Source: Lactobacillus pasteurii DSM 23907 = CRBIP 24.76
Lineage (GTDB): Bacteria > Bacillota > Bacilli > Lactobacillales > Lactobacillaceae
Length of the DNA: 64,000 nucleotides
NCBI RefSeq assembly: GCF_000297025.1
Contig: NZ_CAKD01000002.1
Span: forward strand, 1 to 64,000
Direction: 5' to 3'
Positions 60,408-64,000 of the stretch are shown piece by piece. The position numbers and the translations under genes are program-made. The notes beneath the pieces are model-generated. The model saw only the letters and a program-made list of their open reading frames with translations, did no database searches and had not been told where the DNA came from. Positions within the stretch are counted from its first letter, which is position 1. Every line of letters starts with the position of its first letter.

Positions 60408-60824
60408 ATGAAACAAAATTATTATCGATTCATCAATAAATTTGCCCATTTTTTGCGCGGATTGCTAGTAGCTAGCATGGCAATACTAGGCCTATTTTTG
60501 ATAATTTTTATTGGTCGGGAATTGTATGTTATCGCCCATGAATTGCTCAGAACTTCAATTACTAAAAGCAATTCCGAAATTCTAGATGAAATCATCGTTT
60601 TCTTCCTATTTTTTGAGTTTGCTTCCATGATCGTTTCGGCACTTTATCATCATGGCCATACCAGCATCAACTTTTTGATGGGCTTAGGGGTAACTGCGCT
60701 TTTGCGTGGTCTTTTGACAGCTCACGGCAATTTATACGAGACAATCGGTAACTCCGTTGCTATTCTTTTATTGATATTGGCAATGGTAATTTTCAATAAA
60801 CACTTCAAAGATAAATTAATGTAA
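60408..60824 (+). CDS. psiE: PsiE-family membrane protein
   Basis: This 138-residue protein has four hydrophobic helices and the PsiE (phosphate-starvation-inducible) layout, with FFEFASMIVSALYHHGHTS centrally. ATG at 60408 has aaagga upstream; the longer start at 60384 has no site. The function of PsiE is not established. Confidence 0.85.
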   Translation: MKQNYYRFINKFAHFLRGLLVASMAILGLFLIIFIGRELYVIAHELLRTSITKSNSEILDEIIVFFLFFEFASMIVSALYHHGHTSINFLMGLGVTALLRGLLTAHGNLYETIGNSVAILLLILAMVIFNKHFKDKLM

Positions 60825-60939
60825 ACAAAGTCACATTTATGTGGCTTTTTTGCTTTAAACTGGCCGTAAAGTCTAATATAATAGGTATGTAAGCAATTTC
60901 ACAATAATATTAAACTGATAGAAAGGATTTGATGTCTAT

Positions 60940-61605
60940 ATGACTAATTTAACTAAACCATTAGCTAAGTACATTGATCACACTAACTTAAAGCCAAACG
61001 CCACTAAGGCTGATATTGAAAAGCTCTGCCAAGAAGCAAAAGAATACGACTTTGCTTCAGTTTGCGTTAACCCAACCTGGGTTAAGCTTGCTAGTCAATT
61101 GCTCAAAGACAGCGATGTCAATGTCTGCACTGTAATTGGCTTTCCTTTAGGGGCTACTTCAACTTTCAGCAAGGTGCTTGAATCAAAGCAAGCAATTCTT
61201 GATGGCGCTGATGAACTCGACATGGTTCAAAATGTTGGCGAACTTCTTTCAGGCAATGAAGAAGCTGTTTATGAAGATGTCAAAGCAGTTGCTGACGCAG
61301 TTCATGAAAATGGCAAAGTCCTCAAGGTCATCTTAGAAAATTGCCTTTTGACTAAGGAACAAATCAAGCGTTCATCCGAACTGGCCATGAAGGCTAACGC
61401 TGACTTTGTTAAGACTTCAACTGGTTTTTCAACTGGTGGCGCTACTGCTGAAGACGTCAAAATCATGAAAGAAGTCGTAGGCGACAAGCTTCAAGTTAAG
61501 GCGGCCGGCGGTATTCATACCAAAGAAGAAGCAATGGCGATGATTGAAAACGGCGCTGACAGAATTGGCGCTAGTGCAGGTATTGAAATAGTTAAGGCAG
61601 ATTAA
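60940..61605 (+). CDS. deoC: Deoxyribose-phosphate aldolase
   Basis: This 221-residue class I aldolase splits 2-deoxyribose-5-phosphate to glyceraldehyde-3-phosphate and acetaldehyde. The Schiff-base lysine lies in [13 protein letters not shown], with VKAAGGIHT following. It opens the deoC-deoB-deoD set. Confidence 0.97.
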   Translation: MTNLTKPLAKYIDHTNLKPNATKADIEKLCQEAKEYDFASVCVNPTWVKLASQLLKDSDVNVCTVIGFPLGATSTFSKVLESKQAILDGADELDMVQNVGELLSGNEEAVYEDVKAVADAVHENGKVLKVILENCLLTKEQIKRSSELAMKANADFVKTSTGFSTGGATAEDVKIMKEVVGDKLQVKAAGGIHTKEEAMAMIENGADRIGASAGIEIVKAD

Positions 61606-61606
61606 A

Positions 61607-62806
61607 ATGACTGAATACAAAAAATTCAAACGCGTTTTTGGAATTGTAATGGATTCAATTGGTATCGGCGAAACTCCTGATGCCAAGGACTTTGACGATG
61701 TAGGCAGCGACACTTTAGGCCATATCGGCGAAAACTATGATAACTTGTCTTTGCCAAACTTTGCCAAGTTAGGTCTTTCAAATATTAGACCTGAAAATCC
61801 AATCAAGCATGTTCCAGTAGCTGATCCAGCTATTGGCTATTTTGGCAAAATGCGAGAAATCTCAGTTGGTAAGGACTCACTTGATGGCCACTGGGAAATG
61901 ATGGGCTTGCCAGTTCTAGAGCCACTGGGCTTTTTCCCTAATGGATTTGACGAAGAATTGGTGAAAAAAGTCGAAGAATTCTCTGGTCGCAAGTGCATCG
62001 TCAACAAGCCATACTCCGGAACTGAAATCATTCATGACTACGGCGATGTGCAAAAGGAAACTGGCGATTTGATCATCTACACTTCAGCCGATTCAGTTTT
62101 CCAAATTGCAGCTAACGTCGACGTGATCCCGCTTGAAGAACTATATCGCATCTGTGAATACGTTCGCTCAATTACCAATGACAAGCCATATCGAATTGGT
62201 CGAATCATTGCTCGGCCATACACCTATATCGATAAGGACCACTTCACCAGAACTAGCGATCGTCACGACTACACCTTGATGCCAACCAGCAAGACAGCCT
62301 TAGATCGCTTAAAGGATGCTGGCTATGATGTTTTAGGCGTGGGCAAGATCAACGATATCTTCTCAGGTCAAGGCATTACAAAGGGCTGGCATACCACCAG
62401 CAATATGGACGGCATGGACAAGACTATTGCCCAATTAGACAAGGACTTTACTGGTTTTTGCTTTACTAATTTGGTTGACTTCGATGCAATGTATGGTCAC
62501 AGACGCAACTTGCCAGGGGACGCTGAAGCCTTGATGGACTTAGACAGACGGCTTGGCGAATTGATTCCAAAGATGAAGGACGACGATCTCTTGTTCATCA
62601 CTGCCGATCACGGCAATGACCCTACCTACAAGGGAACCGACCATACTAGAGAATATGTACCGCTATTGATGTATTCACCAAGTCTAGCTGGCGGCAAGTC
62701 GCTTGGCGTTCGCCAAACATATAGCGACTTAGGTGCTACTATTTTGGACAACTTCAATGTCGAAAATGGCGACTACGGTGAAAGTTTCTTAGATTTATTG
62801 TCGTAA
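61607..62806 (+). CDS. deoB: Phosphopentomutase
   Basis: This 399-residue alkaline-phosphatase-superfamily enzyme interconverts (deoxy)ribose-1- and 5-phosphate. [13 protein letters not shown] near the start holds the metal Asp, [11 protein letters not shown] the nucleophile region, and [22 protein letters not shown] the C-terminal metal site. It starts 1 base after deoC, so translation is coupled. Confidence 0.97.
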   Translation: MTEYKKFKRVFGIVMDSIGIGETPDAKDFDDVGSDTLGHIGENYDNLSLPNFAKLGLSNIRPENPIKHVPVADPAIGYFGKMREISVGKDSLDGHWEMMGLPVLEPLGFFPNGFDEELVKKVEEFSGRKCIVNKPYSGTEIIHDYGDVQKETGDLIIYTSADSVFQIAANVDVIPLEELYRICEYVRSITNDKPYRIGRIIARPYTYIDKDHFTRTSDRHDYTLMPTSKTALDRLKDAGYDVLGVGKINDIFSGQGITKGWHTTSNMDGMDKTIAQLDKDFTGFCFTNLVDFDAMYGHRRNLPGDAEALMDLDRRLGELIPKMKDDDLLFITADHGNDPTYKGTDHTREYVPLLMYSPSLAGGKSLGVRQTYSDLGATILDNFNVENGDYGESFLDLLS

Positions 62807-62829
62807 AATTTTAGAAAGGTCGTTTAACT

Positions 62830-63546
62830 ATGCCAACTCCACATCTTGAGGCCGAAGTCGGCCAAATTGCAGATACGGTTTTAATGCCAGGTGATCCACT
62901 TAGAGCTAAGTATATTGCTGAGAATTTCTTAGAAAATCCTGTACAATACAATGGCGTTCGGGCTGAATATGGTTTTACTGGTACTTACAAAGGCAAGAAG
63001 ATTTCCGTTCAATCATCAGGAATGGGTCTTAGCTCAGCAAGTATCTATGCGACAGAATTGTTCAAGTTTTATGGTGTAGAAAATATTATCAGAGTTGGAA
63101 CTGCTGGAGCTCTTTCAAGGGATGTTCATGTTCGCGACTTGGTTTTAGCTGAAGGTTCATGTACTAATACTAACTTTGTGCACAACTTCTTTGATCCAGA
63201 GATCGAATTTGCGCCAATTGCCAACTTCGATATGTTGCGCGCTGCAGCTGACTTAGCAGAAGAAAAAGGTCTTACTTACCATGTTGGAAATACTATTGGG
63301 GTTGACCGCTTCTACAATGATCGCATTGACAATGAGCGTTTAGCACAATTTGGTATTTTGGCAACAGAAATGGAATTGCCAGCTATCTACTCAATTGCGG
63401 CTGAATATCACAAGCGGGCTTTGGGGATTTTGACTATTTCCGACCACATTATGACCGGTGAAGCCACTACTTCTGAAGAACGTCAAACTGGTTTCAAACA
63501 AATGATGGAACTAGCCTTAGATACTGCAGTTAAGTTTGCCAAGTAG
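62830..63546 (+). CDS. deoD: Purine-nucleoside phosphorylase
   Basis: This 238-residue trimeric/hexameric PNP splits purine nucleosides with phosphate. VLMPGDPLRAKYIAE, RVGTAGAL and MELPAIYSIAAEY are typical. With deoC and deoB it lets the cell use nucleosides for carbon and base salvage. Confidence 0.97.
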   Translation: MPTPHLEAEVGQIADTVLMPGDPLRAKYIAENFLENPVQYNGVRAEYGFTGTYKGKKISVQSSGMGLSSASIYATELFKFYGVENIIRVGTAGALSRDVHVRDLVLAEGSCTNTNFVHNFFDPEIEFAPIANFDMLRAAADLAEEKGLTYHVGNTIGVDRFYNDRIDNERLAQFGILATEMELPAIYSIAAEYHKRALGILTISDHIMTGEATTSEERQTGFKQMMELALDTAVKFAK

Positions 63547-63603
63547 CGTTTGGTAAAATATCGAAAAGTTTATTTTTCGACCTAAAGTTGTTACAATTAG
63601 AGT

Positions 63604-63722
63604 ATAAAAAAGAGAGCTACCCCCAAGTAGCTCTCTGCACAAAGCCGTTAGTAAACGGTGGCAATAGTATAGAACTAAAAAGTCGTCCTACTATCTCTAC
63701 CAAAAGTTATAGGCGGCTTTTT
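63604..63722 (+). ncRNA. Candidate antisense antitoxin RNA
   Basis: After deoD, a strong AGAGAGCTAC/GTAGCTCTCT hairpin (63610-63636) without a T-run is followed by GCCGTTAGTAAACGGTGGC and then a two-way terminator at about 63680-63722. The RNA would be convergent with the small hydrophobic ORF and share its terminator, as in Fst/par-type loci. A TATAAA lies at about 63602-63607, but no -35 could be placed. Confidence 0.45.
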
Positions 63723-63881
63723 AGTATGCTCTATTTTTTTCCACAAATCGTAGAAAATTGTAATCAATTCGTTTAAGGCTACTAGCCACTTGGATATCTT
63801 TTTGGTTAACAAAGTTAAACTTGAAACCAAGATGCCAAGCAAATTGACTACAGCTATGACAGACAATATAAAGCCCGTCAT
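63675..63881 (-). CDS. Candidate type I toxin, small hydrophobic peptide
   Basis: This 68-residue frame starts MTGFILSVIAVVNLLGILV, one membrane helix (residues 4-28), then a charged tail with KKISKWL and KKIEHTKK. GGGAGG lies about 13 bases ahead of ATG 63881. Its 3' end overlaps the shared terminator. The layout resembles Fst-like or other single-helix type I toxins, but I do not recognise this sequence. A second frame on the strand (63721-63966) is less convincing. Confidence 0.4.
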   Translation of the reverse strand: MTGFILSVIAVVNLLGILVSSLTLLTKKISKWLVALNELITIFYDLWKKIEHTKKPPITFGRDSRTTF

Positions 63882-64000
63882 TTAGCAAACTGGACCTCCC
63901 TTCAATAAGATATCTGTCAATAGCTAATACACCATTGGCACCACCTCCATGAAACGAAAGTACCACCTCTTATTTAACTTTTTTGTGCTAATAAAATTTT

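Noticed and set aside
63721-63966. An 81-codon minus-strand frame as the toxin
   Set aside because: It is not hydrophobic, and the overlapping frame starting at 63881 has a membrane helix and a ribosome binding site. It cannot be excluded entirely.

Overview
The window looks like a chromosomal segment of a host-adapted Lactobacillus of the L. acidophilus/L. crispatus/L. helveticus group. The evidence is low GC, SLAP-type S-layer domains, an Apf-like protein, YSIRK/LPXTG surface proteins and a pcrA-ligA-camS-gatCAB block. I cannot name the species from sequence alone.

Bases 1-10,250 are accessory. They hold a complete stand-alone TnpB gene, a structured RNA candidate, a two-repeat remnant of a type I-E CRISPR array, a 1215-residue LPXTG adhesin with Rib-like repeats, a tnpB 3' fragment, an N-terminally truncated large serine recombinase, and scars of integration at the 3' end of rlmCD. 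The scars include a diverged ~120 bp direct repeat flanking a second, decayed recombinase.

Bases 10,400-23,500 are core. They comprise a T-box-controlled NhaC-family transporter (tyrosine specifier), a Bax-inhibitor-1 family membrane protein, the minus-strand block pcrA-ligA-camS-gatC-gatA-gatB-dagK, a small muramidase and tRNA-Leu. From 23,500 to 36,900 come an SprT-like protein, cell-wall polymer genes (glycosyltransferase, flippase, CDP-glycerol transferase; later a GT4, TagA and TagD), a P-type ATPase behind a manganese-type riboswitch, nadE-pncB, a GntR/UTRA regulator and an unusual beta-helix protein.

Bases 36,900-42,500 carry tRNA-Gln and tRNA-Tyr, an aminotransferase, an RpiR regulator divergent from a small RpiA-like/Gfo-Idh pair with three repeated operators, and a ClC channel. 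Bases 42,500-56,200 form a surface-protein region: two SLAP proteins, a BspA-like LPXTG protein, a PgrA/SEC10-like protein and an Apf protein, with three fragments of one IS1182-family element around the BspA-like and smaller SLAP genes. A 6-phospho-beta-glucosidase and a HAD phosphatase lie in the same stretch.

Bases 56,500-63,550 hold a thiamine salvage operon (thiM-thiD-thiE-tenA) behind a TPP riboswitch, a PsiE-like protein and deoC-deoB-deoD. The last 400 bases look like a type I toxin-antitoxin locus: a hydrophobic peptide gene convergent with a structured small RNA, sharing a two-way terminator.

Few findings here look entirely new. The best leads are the structured RNA next to tnpB, the nested rlmCD scars, the RpiR-controlled RpiA-like/oxidoreductase pair, the beta-helix protein with its GntR neighbour, and the terminal type I toxin candidate.
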